Assembly (NCBI RefSeq): GCF_002197645.1
Contig: NZ_CP021874.1
Coordinates: 2,356,001 to 2,420,000, forward strand
Length of the DNA: 64,000 bases
Direction of reading: 5' to 3'
Origin: Enterococcus wangshanyuanii
Lineage (GTDB): Bacteria > Bacillota > Bacilli > Lactobacillales > Enterococcaceae
Part shown: piece after piece, positions 17,079 to 25,663 of the stretch
Layout of the letters: each line of letters starts with the position of its first letter
Position numbering within the stretch: the first letter of the stretch is position 1
The notes under the pieces: model-generated
Told to the model about the DNA's origin: nothing
Database searches by the model: none
What the model saw: only the letters and a program-made list of their open reading frames with translations
Program-made: the position numbers and the translations under genes

Positions 17079-18425
17079 ATGAATAAAGTATTTACCTTCT
17101 TGGAGACTAAACTAATGCCGCCGTTGAATAAAGTCGCAAACCTGCGCTTTATTCGAGCAATCATGCAAGCTGGGATCATTACCGTGCCATTTACAATCGT
17201 CGGATCGATTTTCTTGATCATCAACAATCTGCCGCAGATCATTCCACCGCTGGCACCATTTTTTGAGAACACGATTTTGAAATTTGCACCAATTTACAGC
17301 GTAGCAACAACCATGTCGATTGGTTCGATCGCTATTTTTTATTGTTTAGCTACGGCTTACTATTTAACCGATATTTACCGTAAGGAAGAAAACGCTGGCT
17401 TGAGCAGCTTTGTCGGTGCGATATTAGGGTTATTTGCTTTCTTGATGACGATCGTTCAAACGGATATCGTAGATGGCGGTGCGCAGCTAGTCCAAAACCA
17501 AAGTGAAACAGCCATTACGTACAATGGGGTAGCTCTAGGCGGCTGGGTCACTCGTTTTGGTGGTGTTGGTATTTTTATCGGGATCATCACTGCTGTGATT
17601 GCTACACAGATCTATCGTCTATGTGTGAAAAAAAATATCACTATTCGGATGCCTGAAGGAGTGCCAGATGGTGTCAGTAAAGCCTTCGCTTCATTGATCC
17701 CTGCAATTTTCATTGCTTTTGTCATGTTGTTTATCAATACGATTTTAGCTATCTTCCATACAGATTTGCATGGATTACTTTCAAAACCTTTTGAATTCGT
17801 AAAGGATTTAACTGGTTCTTGGCTGGGGATCATCGTGATCATGTTGCTGATCCATTTATTATGGGCAGTCGGGGTTCATGGAACAGCAGTCATTAAAAAC
17901 AGCTTCATCAATCCGATTTTACTTGTTGCTTTAACTGAAAATATCGATGGTGGATCTAATATTTTTGCTGGTGATTTCGTAAATATGTATATCTTCATTG
18001 GTGGTGCCGGTAGTACCTTAGGGTTAGTTTTATTGATGATTTTTGCGGCAAAATCAGACCAATTGAAAGTTTTAGGAAAAGCGGCTGTTTTACCCGGCCT
18101 GTTCAATATCAATGAACCGGTGATTTTTGGGGCGCCGATCGTTTATAATCCGTACTTGATCATTCCGTTTATCGTGACGCCTCTGATCAACGTTACAATT
18201 GCTTATTTTGCTACTTCTTGGGGATTAGTAAATAAAGTCATTACAGGAATCCCTTGGATCTCTCCTGTAGGTATCGGGGCATTCTTGGGAACTGGCGGCG
18301 ATTTTCGTGCGGTGCTAATTGGGTTTATCAATTTAGCAGTTTCAGTCATTTGTTATTATCCGTTCTTTAAGATGTATGATGGAAAATTGTATGCAGAACA
18401 GACTGCTATCGGTGAAAAAGACTAA
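17079..18425 (+). CDS. PTS lactose/cellobiose-family permease EIIC
   Basis: The 448-residue membrane protein has about ten hydrophobic segments and the Lac-family EIIC motif LWAVGVHGTAVIKN, followed by NINEPVIFGAPIVYNP, the substrate-binding segment of cellobiose/lactose IIC proteins. It imports and, with IIA and IIB partners, phosphorylates a beta-glucoside. No IIA or IIB gene is in this operon, so these must come from elsewhere in the genome. AAAGGAGA precedes the ATG, and a strong terminator follows the stop. Confidence 0.9.
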   Translation: MNKVFTFLETKLMPPLNKVANLRFIRAIMQAGIITVPFTIVGSIFLIINNLPQIIPPLAPFFENTILKFAPIYSVATTMSIGSIAIFYCLATAYYLTDIYRKEENAGLSSFVGAILGLFAFLMTIVQTDIVDGGAQLVQNQSETAITYNGVALGGWVTRFGGVGIFIGIITAVIATQIYRLCVKKNITIRMPEGVPDGVSKAFASLIPAIFIAFVMLFINTILAIFHTDLHGLLSKPFEFVKDLTGSWLGIIVIMLLIHLLWAVGVHGTAVIKNSFINPILLVALTENIDGGSNIFAGDFVNMYIFIGGAGSTLGLVLLMIFAAKSDQLKVLGKAAVLPGLFNINEPVIFGAPIVYNPYLIIPFIVTPLINVTIAYFATSWGLVNKVITGIPWISPVGIGAFLGTGGDFRAVLIGFINLAVSVICYYPFFKMYDGKLYAEQTAIGEKD

Positions 18426-18432
18426 ATTGTAA

Positions 18433-18501
18433 AAAAGCATACTATGTTTAAATCTTCACTTTGGCAACTGCCCTAGTGAAGATTAAACATAGTATGCTTT
18501 T
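18433..18501 (+). terminator. Long hairpin terminator after the PTS gene
   Basis: AAAAGCATACTATGTTTA (18433-18450) begins a stem of about 27 bp whose other arm ends at 18501 in TATGCTTTT; only one base is unpaired in the 5' arm. Confidence 0.85.
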
Positions 18502-18647
18502 ACTCATTAAAGATAACCTTCTGAAATGTTCATTTAAGTCCATCTTTAAAGAAAGTTTTGACAAATAGATGTTTTTGATAGGAAATCACATTCACAGATT
18601 ATAGTAGCACATGCTACACTTTTTCTGGCAACTTGCCCCAAAGGGCG

Positions 18648-18752
18648 GTGATTGAACTGGAAGAATTGATGTCGCTAGTCGTCGCACCTATTCTTGTAGG
18701 CCTAGTTATACAACTAGTTTCTCGCTGGTTAGACGAGAAGAATGATGACTAA
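18648..18752 (+). CDS. Fst/par-family type I toxin peptide
   Basis: This 34-codon frame (GTG start) encodes a hydrophobic peptide with ELMSLVVAPILVGLVIQLVS followed by RWLDEKNDD. It is a close match to Fst of pAD1 (the LMS-APIxVG core, W/LDE charged tail), whose members insert in the membrane and damage the cell. The GTG follows AAAGGGCG. The mRNA has inverted GGCAACTTGCC and GCAAGTTGCC arms flanking the frame, like the RNA I fold of par loci. A convergent antisense RNA with a shared terminator is encoded just downstream. It is too short for ordinary gene callers. Confidence 0.88.
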   Translation: MIELEELMSLVVAPILVGLVIQLVSRWLDEKNDD

Positions 18753-18799
18753 TGCAAGTTGCCTTCTGACCCACACATTTAATTCTATAACAAATGTAA

Positions 18800-18866
18800 A
18801 GAAAACCACTCTATTCACAGTAGAGTGGTTTTTGTGATTCACCTGGTAAATTGATGTCGTTTTACA
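18800..18866 (-). ncRNA. Predicted antisense antitoxin RNA (RNA II-like)
   Basis: The promoter at 18872-18900 would start a minus-strand RNA near 18866 that runs to the shared terminator, about 65 nt. It contains the complement of AATTGATGTCG (18849-18859), an 11-base sequence repeated exactly at 18664-18674 in the toxin mRNA near its start codon. This direct-repeat arrangement is how par antitoxins pair with the toxin message and block its translation. Ends are estimated. Confidence 0.75.
18803..18831. terminator. Shared bidirectional terminator of the toxin and antitoxin RNAs
   Basis: AAACCACTCTA (18803-18813) pairs with TAGAGTGGTTT (18821-18831). In par loci the toxin mRNA and the antisense RNA end in one such hairpin, which also serves as the first contact between them. 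Confidence 0.85.
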
Positions 18867-18871
18867 CTTTT

Positions 18872-18900
18872 ATAATACCAAACATAATGTAAAAAATCAA
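18872..18900 (-). promoter_or_regulatory. Promoter of the antitoxin RNA
   Basis: On the minus strand -35 TTGATT (18895-18900) and -10 TATTAT (18872-18877) are separated by 17 bp. Confidence 0.7.
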
Positions 18901-18929
18901 GTGAATCTTATCTAAACTAACAATGTATC

Positions 18930-18973
18930 AAAAAACCATCATTTTCCGTCAGGTCATCGACGGAAAATAATGG
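18930..18973 (-). terminator. Terminator of prs
   Basis: CCATCATTTTCCGTC (18936-18950) pairs with GACGGAAAATAATGG (18959-18973). On the minus strand it is followed by TTTTTTG, 24 bases after the prs stop. Confidence 0.85.
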
Positions 18974-18996
18974 CTATGTCTAATTATTTATTGAGT

Positions 18997-19968
18997 CTAA
19001 CGATGTTTCGTCTCAAACAATGGACTTACTGGTTTATTTTCATGGATACGTTTGATTGCATCCCCAATCAATTCACCAACACTGACTTCATCGATTTTCT
19101 CGATTTTACGGTCATCTGATAAGTAAATCGAATCTGTTACCACTAAACGTTCAATAGCAGAATCTTCGATACGCTGTAAGGCAGGACCAGATAACACTGG
19201 ATGTGTACATGACGCATAGACTTCCTTCGCACCTGCTTCTTTCAAGGCATTCGCCGCTAATGAGATCGTACCAGCTGTATCGATCATGTCATCGATCAAG
19301 ACACATGTTTTCCCTTCCACGTGTCCAATAATATTCATTACCTCAGCGACATTGGCTTTCGGACGACGTTTATCAATGATCGCGATCGGTGATTTCAAGT
19401 ACTCAGCTAATTTACGAGCACGAGTCACACCACCATGGTCAGGTGAAACGACAACCACATCATCGCCTTTGATGTCACGTTCTAAGAAATAATCTGCAAT
19501 TAATGGAGCACCCATTAAATGATCCACTGGGATATCGAAAAATCCTTGGATTTGAACTGCATGTAAATCTAGTGTCAACATTCTTGTTGCTCCTGCTTTT
19601 TCAAGCATGTTTGCAACAAGTTTAGCTGTGATCGGTTCACGAGCACGAGCTTTACGGTCTTGACGTGCGTAGCCATAATACGGCATAACCACGTTGATTG
19701 TTTTTGCACTTGCGCGTTTCAATGCATCGATCATGATCAATAATTCCATTAGGTTATCATTGACAGGACTGCTTGTTGATTGGATGATATAGACATGTGA
19801 ACCACGAATACTCTCTTCGATGTTTACTTGAATTTCACCATCACTGAATTGATTTACAGAACATTTTCCTAATTCGACACCAACAGCTTCTGCGATTTTT
19901 TCTGCTAAAGGACGATTCGAGTTAAGAGAGAAGATTTTCAATCTTGGATCAAAATAATGTTTTGACAT
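18997..19968 (-). CDS. prs: Ribose-phosphate pyrophosphokinase
   Basis: The 323-residue protein is the class I PRPP synthetase: it converts ribose 5-phosphate and ATP to PRPP for nucleotide, histidine and tryptophan synthesis. Visible signatures are [14 protein letters not shown], the ATP loop [17 protein letters not shown], and the PRPP-binding motif [18 protein letters not shown] precedes the ATG. In most Firmicutes prs follows glmU directly; here 7.4 kb of accessory genes separate them. Confidence 0.97.
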   Translation of the reverse strand: MSKHYFDPRLKIFSLNSNRPLAEKIAEAVGVELGKCSVNQFSDGEIQVNIEESIRGSHVYIIQSTSSPVNDNLMELLIMIDALKRASAKTINVVMPYYGYARQDRKARAREPITAKLVANMLEKAGATRMLTLDLHAVQIQGFFDIPVDHLMGAPLIADYFLERDIKGDDVVVVSPDHGGVTRARKLAEYLKSPIAIIDKRRPKANVAEVMNIIGHVEGKTCVLIDDMIDTAGTISLAANALKEAGAKEVYASCTHPVLSGPALQRIEDSAIERLVVTDSIYLSDDRKIEKIDEVSVGELIGDAIKRIHENKPVSPLFETKHR

Positions 19969-20266
19969 GGGGACCTCCGCTTTCTTTTACTGAACAATAG
20001 TTTCCTTATAAATAGTAGTCACTTTTCTGAAATAAATCAAGTGATTTTAGGGTATTCCTAAAAATTAATAAGAAATTCTCATAAAAATGGACCCCTCACT
20101 ACTGGAAAAAAATAGAAGAGATGAAAATATGTCAACTTTGCCATTTTCTTTTAAATTTTTATAGGATTTTCTAATGACAAGGATGCAAATATATATTAGT
20201 ATTTAAATGAGTTCCAAAAATGTAAGCGCATTATATTTATGGGGCGTTTTTAATATCTTTATTTTT
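19969..20266. other. Intergenic region between prs and the nucleotidase
   Basis: It must hold the prs promoter (minus strand), which I could not fix. ATGTAAGCGCATTAT at 20220-20234 matches 13 of 15 positions of the cre consensus and may place the downstream plus-strand gene under CcpA. No coding frame is evident. Confidence 0.35.
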
Positions 20267-20458
20267 GCTGAGAATCACAGTGAAAGGAATTGAACTGCTG
20301 CTGAACAGCACAAGATCTTCATTTCAAAGTATCGACCATTTATCATTATCTAGCTGTACAAATCAATCCTTATAAAAATAGACAAATGATCAGTGAGACT
20401 GAAAGTATCTCAATTCCCATTTCCTAATTTTCTACAGGATCAACGATTTGTTCCGCTC
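20267..20458 (+). repeat. 191-bp structured repeat, divergent copy 3
   Basis: It starts GCTGAGAATCACAGTG and ends CTACAGGATCAACGATTTGTTCCGCTC, matching the two tandem copies at 28930-29311 in order and orientation, with most variation in the middle. Potential stems are kept (GCUG/CAGU, GAGA/UCUC), which suggests an RNA. The nucleotidase ribosome-binding site follows 10 bases later, so it could be a 5' leader. Confidence 0.7.
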
Positions 20459-20478
20459 TAAATTTAAGGAGGAATTTT

Positions 20479-23400
20479 GTGAAGAAGTCTGTTTTGAAAA
20501 AAGTACATCTTGGGTTACAGGTTTTGATGATCTCCACATTGTTGGCAAGCACAAGCGCACAAACGGTGCTAGCGATCGAAAATACTTTAGTGAGCGACAC
20601 TGAAACAGCAGAAACAACAGCGACTAAAAGTTCTACGATTTCAAGCACTACACCAAATGAACTACAGACAGAGCAACAAGCAAGCGACATTGCCGAAACA
20701 GCACAACGATTGACGATTTTGGGGACTTCAGATGTGCATGGTCAATTATGGAACTGGTCATACGAAGATGACAAGCAAACGCCAGTCGGTCTTTCACAAG
20801 TCAGTTCAGTAGTAGCAAATGTTCGCTCGGAAAATCCAAACGGGACGATTCTGATCGATAATGGAGATATGAATCAGGGAACGATTTTAACAGATGATTT
20901 GTACAATAAAGCGCCCCTGATCGATCAGCCAAATCCAATGATCAAAGCGATGAACTATATGAATTATGACGCAATGGTTTTGGGGAACCATGAGTTTAAT
21001 TTTGGCTTAGATTTGATCAAAAAACTGAATGATGAAGCGAATTTTCCGATTTTATCTGCTAACACATATGTAAAAGACACGAATAATCGGTTTGTTGGCG
21101 GAACGATGAAAAAAGACATCGATTTAGATGGCGACGGAACAAAAGATCTAACAGTTGGTATCATCGGTCTAACCACCCCGCAAATTCCTTTGTGGGACGG
21201 GGCAAAAGTAGATAGCTTATACTTCAATCCACTAAAAGAAGAAGCCGAAAAAGCTGTCTCAGAATTGCAGAACGATACAGATATCATTGTTGCATCTATT
21301 CATGCAGGGCGTGAAAATTCTGATCCGTCAGCAGCCGCTGACCAAGTAATCAACAATGTGGCTGGTATCGATGCGTATATTTTAGGACATGATCATCGCT
21401 CGTTCGCCGAAAAAATCCAAAGCCCAACTGGCTTAGTGCCTGTCGGTGGCCCTAAAGATACAGGGACTGAACTTGTTCGAATCGATCTTGATCTTACAAA
21501 AACAGAAGACAAATGGCATGTTGCCAATAGTGCTGCTGCAATTGTTGATACAAAAACGGTCGCAGCAGATGAAACGCTCAAAGAACAAACAAAAGAATAT
21601 CACGACACCACAAGAGCGTTCATTTCCGAAAAAATCGGAACAGCTACAGCTGACTTTTTACCGCCGGAAGAAGTCAAAGGAATTCCAGAAGCACAATTAC
21701 GCCCAACGGCAATGATTTCGTTGATCAACAACGTTCAACGAAAAGCGACAGGTGCACAATTAGCTGCTTCTGCACTATTTAAAGCAGATAGTAAATTGAA
21801 CGCTGGCGACATTTCTTATTCAAATATTTTTGATATTTATAAATATCCAAATACACTAGTCAGCGCTAATATCACTGGAGAAAATCTGCTAACATTCATG
21901 GAGAAACAAGCAGATTACTACAATACTCCTAGTCCAGATGATCTAACAATCAGCTTCAACTCAAATATTCGCGTCTACAATTATGACATCATCTCTGGTG
22001 TTTCGTATAAAATCGATATTTCAAAACCAAGCGGCGAACGAATCATTGATCCAACCATCGATGGTCAGCCGATCGATCCAGAAACAAAGTACACAATGGC
22101 AATGAATAATTACCGCTATGAAGGACTGCTGGCACAAGGCTTGATAACAGAAGAGCCTCTCGTATCGACAGACCCTGAAACATTACGAGGATTGATCGCT
22201 GATTATATTCGAGAAAAGCAAACCCTTGATCCTGCAGAAGAAATCGAAGAAAACTGGGAAATCATCGGATACAACTTTGACAAAAAATGGCGTGACCTTG
22301 CCGTTCAACTCGTCAATGACGGAATTTTACACACGCAACCCGCAGCAGACGGACGCACACCAAATGTCAAACCAATTACCAAACAAGAAGTAATGGATGC
22401 AGGCTATGAACCAACAGGTATTACAATCATGCACACGAATGATGTTCACGGCCGCCTAGAAGGTAACGGTAAAGATGTTTTAGGTATGGCGCGTTTGAAA
22501 ACCTATAAAGAAACGATTCAGCCGAATCTATTACTCGATGTTGGTGATGTATTCCAAGGATTGCCGATCTCTAATTTTTCAAAAGGAATGGATATGGCTA
22601 AAGTCATGAATGAAGTTGGCTATGATGCAATGGCCGTCGGAAATCATGAATTTGACTTTGGTTTTGATACAGCAATGGCATACAAAGACGCGCTGGATTT
22701 CCCAATCCTTTCAAATAATACCTTCAAAGATGGAAAATTAGCTTTTGATCCATACACAATTATCGAAAAGAATGGTAAAAACTACGCAGTCATTGGTGTA
22801 ACGACTCCGGAAACAGCGACAAAAACACATCCGAATAATGTAGTCGGTGTGACATTTGCTGATCCGATCGTAGAAACGAAAAAAGCGATCAAAGAAATCA
22901 GCGCATCTGAAAAAACGATTGATGCCTACGTCGTGATCGGCCATTTAGGTATTGATGAAACAACTCCGCATGAATGGCGTGGCGATACGCTAGCTGAAAG
23001 CTTAAGTACAGAATTCGCCGATTTGAATATCACTGTTTTAGATGGGCACTCTCATACAGCAGTTGATGGCGGTAAACGTTTCGGTAATGTGATTTACACT
23101 CAAACTGGCAACTACTTGAATAATGTTGGACTCGTCGATGTCGATTTAGTCGATCACAGCAAGAAAACAGCTTCGCTGACTCCAGCAGAAGATTTGGCTG
23201 GGATAGCTGAAAATCCAGCAGTCAAAGCTTTGGTTGATGAGGCAAAAGCAAACTTTGAAGCTTGGGGTGCTGAAGTTGTTATTGAAAATAATCCTTATCA
23301 ATTTAATGGCGAACGTGACAATGTTCGGACTCGAGAAACCAACTTAGGAAATCTAATCGGTGATGCGATGTTGCATTATGGGCAAGAAGGCTTTAAGCAT

Positions 23401-24312
23401 CAAACTGATTTTGCAGTGACTAACGGCGGCGGTATTCGTGCAAATATCGAGCCTGGACAAGTAACGCTGGGTGATGTAATTGCTGTACTGCCATTTGGAA
23501 ATAGTATTTCTCAAATAAAAGTCACTGGTGCACAAGTGAAAGATATGTTTGAATTATCTCTTCGTTCTATGGCGCAAAAAGATGAGAATGGAAACATTAT
23601 TCTTGATGAATATAACCAGCCTAAGCTAGGAGCAAATGGCGGTTTCTTACATGTTTCAAGTACGATCCGCGTATATTATGATTCAGCGAAAAAAGGCTCT
23701 CTTTTACCAGCTGATGAAGGAAACGGGACAGATAAAACAATTGTGGGAGAACGTGTCCTTCGCGTAGAAATACAAGACCGCACAACTGGTGAATTTGCTC
23801 CTATAGACGAAAATGAAAGTTATTACATGGCGACAAATGACTTTTTAGCAGCCGGTGGTGACGGCTACGACATGCTAGGCGGCGAACGTGAAGAAGGCCC
23901 TTCTTTAGATACCGTTTTGATCGATTATTTAAAACAAGCGTCTAATTTACGTCTATATGATGCAGCAACGAATATCGATCTTGCTCAGTATAAAGAAGCA
24001 TTCCCTGGCGAACGGATCGTTTCGATTTCAGAGGCTGATTTCAACGAAAAGTTCAAACCAGAACCAACACCCGAGCCGGAGCCTGAACCAGATCCAGAAC
24101 CTGATCCAAAACCAACACCGCTTCCTAAACCTGATCCAAAAGATCCAGAGAAAGAAAAAACTCCGGATAAAGAAAAAACACCTGACAAGAAAACTGCCGA
24201 CTACCCAAAAATGGGTGAAAAAGTGGCGACCTATGGAAGTTTAGGTGTGATTCTCATTGGACTTTCTGGATATGGTATTTATGTCTATAACCGAAAACGC
24301 AAAGCAAGTTAA
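20479..24312 (+). CDS. Surface bifunctional nucleotidase/cyclic-nucleotide phosphodiesterase (YfkN-like)
   Basis: The 1277-residue protein (GTG start after AAGGAGG) has a signal peptide (cleavage near VLA-IEN, residue 32) and two metallophosphatase-nucleotidase units. Unit one has TSDVHG (83-88) and GNHEFNFG (near 169), as in 2',3'-cyclic-nucleotide phosphodiesterases. Unit two has HTNDVHGRLEG (near 652), GNHEFDFG and NGGGIR (near 982), as in 5'-nucleotidases. A Pro/Glu/Lys-rich wall-spanning linker (about 1194-1240) leads to a sorting-type tail: hydrophobic helix and RKRK. The expected LPXTG is replaced by YPKMG. B. subtilis YfkN shares the domain plan. It likely salvages extracellular nucleotides. 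Confidence 0.92.
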   Translation: MKKSVLKKVHLGLQVLMISTLLASTSAQTVLAIENTLVSDTETAETTATKSSTISSTTPNELQTEQQASDIAETAQRLTILGTSDVHGQLWNWSYEDDKQTPVGLSQVSSVVANVRSENPNGTILIDNGDMNQGTILTDDLYNKAPLIDQPNPMIKAMNYMNYDAMVLGNHEFNFGLDLIKKLNDEANFPILSANTYVKDTNNRFVGGTMKKDIDLDGDGTKDLTVGIIGLTTPQIPLWDGAKVDSLYFNPLKEEAEKAVSELQNDTDIIVASIHAGRENSDPSAAADQVINNVAGIDAYILGHDHRSFAEKIQSPTGLVPVGGPKDTGTELVRIDLDLTKTEDKWHVANSAAAIVDTKTVAADETLKEQTKEYHDTTRAFISEKIGTATADFLPPEEVKGIPEAQLRPTAMISLINNVQRKATGAQLAASALFKADSKLNAGDISYSNIFDIYKYPNTLVSANITGENLLTFMEKQADYYNTPSPDDLTISFNSNIRVYNYDIISGVSYKIDISKPSGERIIDPTIDGQPIDPETKYTMAMNNYRYEGLLAQGLITEEPLVSTDPETLRGLIADYIREKQTLDPAEEIEENWEIIGYNFDKKWRDLAVQLVNDGILHTQPAADGRTPNVKPITKQEVMDAGYEPTGITIMHTNDVHGRLEGNGKDVLGMARLKTYKETIQPNLLLDVGDVFQGLPISNFSKGMDMAKVMNEVGYDAMAVGNHEFDFGFDTAMAYKDALDFPILSNNTFKDGKLAFDPYTIIEKNGKNYAVIGVTTPETATKTHPNNVVGVTFADPIVETKKAIKEISASEKTIDAYVVIGHLGIDETTPHEWRGDTLAESLSTEFADLNITVLDGHSHTAVDGGKRFGNVIYTQTGNYLNNVGLVDVDLVDHSKKTASLTPAEDLAGIAENPAVKALVDEAKANFEAWGAEVVIENNPYQFNGERDNVRTRETNLGNLIGDAMLHYGQEGFKHQTDFAVTNGGGIRANIEPGQVTLGDVIAVLPFGNSISQIKVTGAQVKDMFELSLRSMAQKDENGNIILDEYNQPKLGANGGFLHVSSTIRVYYDSAKKGSLLPADEGNGTDKTIVGERVLRVEIQDRTTGEFAPIDENESYYMATNDFLAAGGDGYDMLGGEREEGPSLDTVLIDYLKQASNLRLYDAATNIDLAQYKEAFPGERIVSISEADFNEKFKPEPTPEPEPEPDPEPDPKPTPLPKPDPKDPEKEKTPDKEKTPDKKTADYPKMGEKVATYGSLGVILIGLSGYGIYVYNRKRKAS

Positions 24313-24347
24313 TAGTAAAAACTGAGCGCTTGATATAAGTTCTGACG

Positions 24348-24392
24348 AAAAATCCAGATACCGATCAACTTGATTGGCATCTGGATTTTTTT
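24348..24392 (+). terminator. Terminator of the nucleotidase gene
   Basis: AAAAATCCAGAT (24348-24359) pairs with ATCTGGATTTTT (from 24379), continuing in a T-run. Confidence 0.85.
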
Positions 24393-24489
24393 TCTATAGA
24401 TTTTCATTTTCAGCTAGGAAAATTGTGAGTTAGCATCCTGTGAGAGATGATTCTTGAAAGAATAGCCTACGTTCCCAAAACTTATTTGA

Positions 24490-24921
24490 TCAATCATTTA
24501 CCCCTGATGCTTCGGGAGAATCAGAGCTCTCTGCTCTTTTTTCTCGACGTTCCTTTCGTTGGATCTTTTCGATTTCAGAAACATCATACATTTCTCCGTT
24601 CTCAAATTTAGCATTCTCTGTATCAAATGTACCGTTAATTACAATATCACCTTCAAATTCTTTCTGATACGGCATTACGCTTCCAATAAATCGATTGGAT
24701 TTATCAGAATTAAAATAGCCATAGAAATCAAGTGAGCCCATAGAATTCTTTTTCGTTTCTGTAAATGTAAGTGAATCAATATTGTTATAATTAAATTTAA
24801 AAAATAACTCGATACGCTCTTTCTGTTTAACCGTATAGTTCTTATAGCTGTAGTAATTTAATCCTGCCACCGCAATTATTATTATTCCGATTCCAATTAA
24901 AAATTTATACCTAGTTTTCAT
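24490..24921 (-). CDS. Membrane-anchored immunity-like protein, orphan paralogue
   Basis: The 143-residue protein has one N-terminal membrane helix (YKFLIGIGIIIIAVAGLNYY) and an external domain with NYNNIDSLTFTETKKNSMGS, ending in a charged EIEKIQRKERREKRAESS tail. It is clearly a duplicate of the protein at 25167-25604; both resemble the small DUF1433/DUF1310-like anchored proteins that accompany Gram-positive toxins. Next to it, in place of a lipase, is only a 51-base lipase remnant, so it appears to be an orphan left after decay of its toxin partner. Function as immunity is inferred. Confidence 0.6.
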   Translation of the reverse strand: MKTRYKFLIGIGIIIIAVAGLNYYSYKNYTVKQKERIELFFKFNYNNIDSLTFTETKKNSMGSLDFYGYFNSDKSNRFIGSVMPYQKEFEGDIVINGTFDTENAKFENGEMYDVSEIEKIQRKERREKRAESSDSPEASGVND

Positions 24922-25034
24922 AGTCTTTGTATCCTTTTAATGTCATAATTAAATATAACATAAAGATAATAAATTTAACAAGTTAGGTGAAAATCATATA
25001 AAATCATCTCTGCACTAAATAGTCTCATGAAACG

Positions 25035-25085
25035 GAAACTGTTACCTCTATCATTAATGGAACTCCTGATATGTCCAATCAATAA
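25035..25085 (+). pseudogene. Remnant of a second lipase-like gene
   Basis: The frame reads ETVTSIINGTPDMSNQ then stop. It matches residues around VAPIVNGTPDMSK of the intact lipase at 25664; at DNA level a 31-base stretch (from CTATC to CCAA) differs at only two positions from 25822-25853. It sits in the same relation to the orphan immunity-like gene as the intact lipase does to its own. Confidence 0.75.
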
Positions 25086-25120
25086 TTTATACGAATGACT
25101 GAGGCTATTGGATAGAAATA

Positions 25121-25143
25121 ATAAAAAAAGAGCGCTTAGCTCT
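25121..25143 (-). terminator. Terminator of the immunity-like gene
   Basis: AGAGC and GCTCT form a short stem (25129-25143) followed on the minus strand by TTTTTTTATT. Confidence 0.65.
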
Positions 25144-25166
25144 CCAAAATTTGTTTAGTTAATCAT

Positions 25167-25604
25167 TTAATCAGATACTTTGGATGAATCCGAGAACCAA
25201 GATTCAGAGCTCTCTGCTCTTTTTTCTCGACGTTCTTTTCGTTGGATCTTCTCGATTTCAGAAACAGTATAGGTTTTTCTATCCTTAAATTTATCATTTT
25301 TTCTTGAAAATTCACCATCCATGACATTGTTTCTTTCAAATTCTTTTTGATAAGGCATTACACTTCCGATAAACCGATTTGATTCGTCAGCGTTAAAATA
25401 GCCATAGAAATCAAGTGAGCCCATAGGATTCTTTTTCGTTTCTGTAAAAGTAAGAGAATCAATATTATTATAATTGTATTTAAAAAATAGTTCGATTCGC
25501 TCTTGTTGTTTGTTTATAAAATCGTTATAACTATAATAATTCAATCCTATCACCCCTATTATGATTATTCCTATCCCAATTAAAAATTTATACCTAGTTT
25601 TCAT
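25167..25604 (-). CDS. Membrane-anchored immunity-like protein beside the lipase
   Basis: The 145-residue protein repeats the plan of the paralogue at 24490-24921: membrane helix YKFLIGIGIIIIGVIGLNYY, outer domain with DSLTFTETKKNPMGSLDFYG, and the same EIEKIQRKERREKRAESS tail. It is divergent from the lipase-like gene, with only 59 bases between the two starts, so they share a regulatory region. Sequence drift between the copies is concentrated in the middle and at the extreme C-terminus, as for immunity proteins adapting to different toxins. The function is inferred from position. Confidence 0.6.
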   Translation of the reverse strand: MKTRYKFLIGIGIIIIGVIGLNYYSYNDFINKQQERIELFFKYNYNNIDSLTFTETKKNPMGSLDFYGYFNADESNRFIGSVMPYQKEFERNNVMDGEFSRKNDKFKDRKTYTVSEIEKIQRKERREKRAESSESWFSDSSKVSD

Positions 25605-25663
25605 AGTCTTTGTGTCCTTTTTATGTCATAATTATACATAAGTATACCATAAGGAGAATAATA

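Noticed and set aside
24061..24180. Imperfect repeats coding Pro-Glu-Pro-Asp and Thr-Pro-Asp-Lys
   Set aside because: These are an ordinary low-complexity cell-wall-spanning linker, not a CRISPR or DNA-level repeat of separate meaning.
23985..24188. Gly/Ser repeat frame on the minus strand
   Set aside because: It is the reverse reading of the Pro/Glu-rich wall linker of the nucleotidase.
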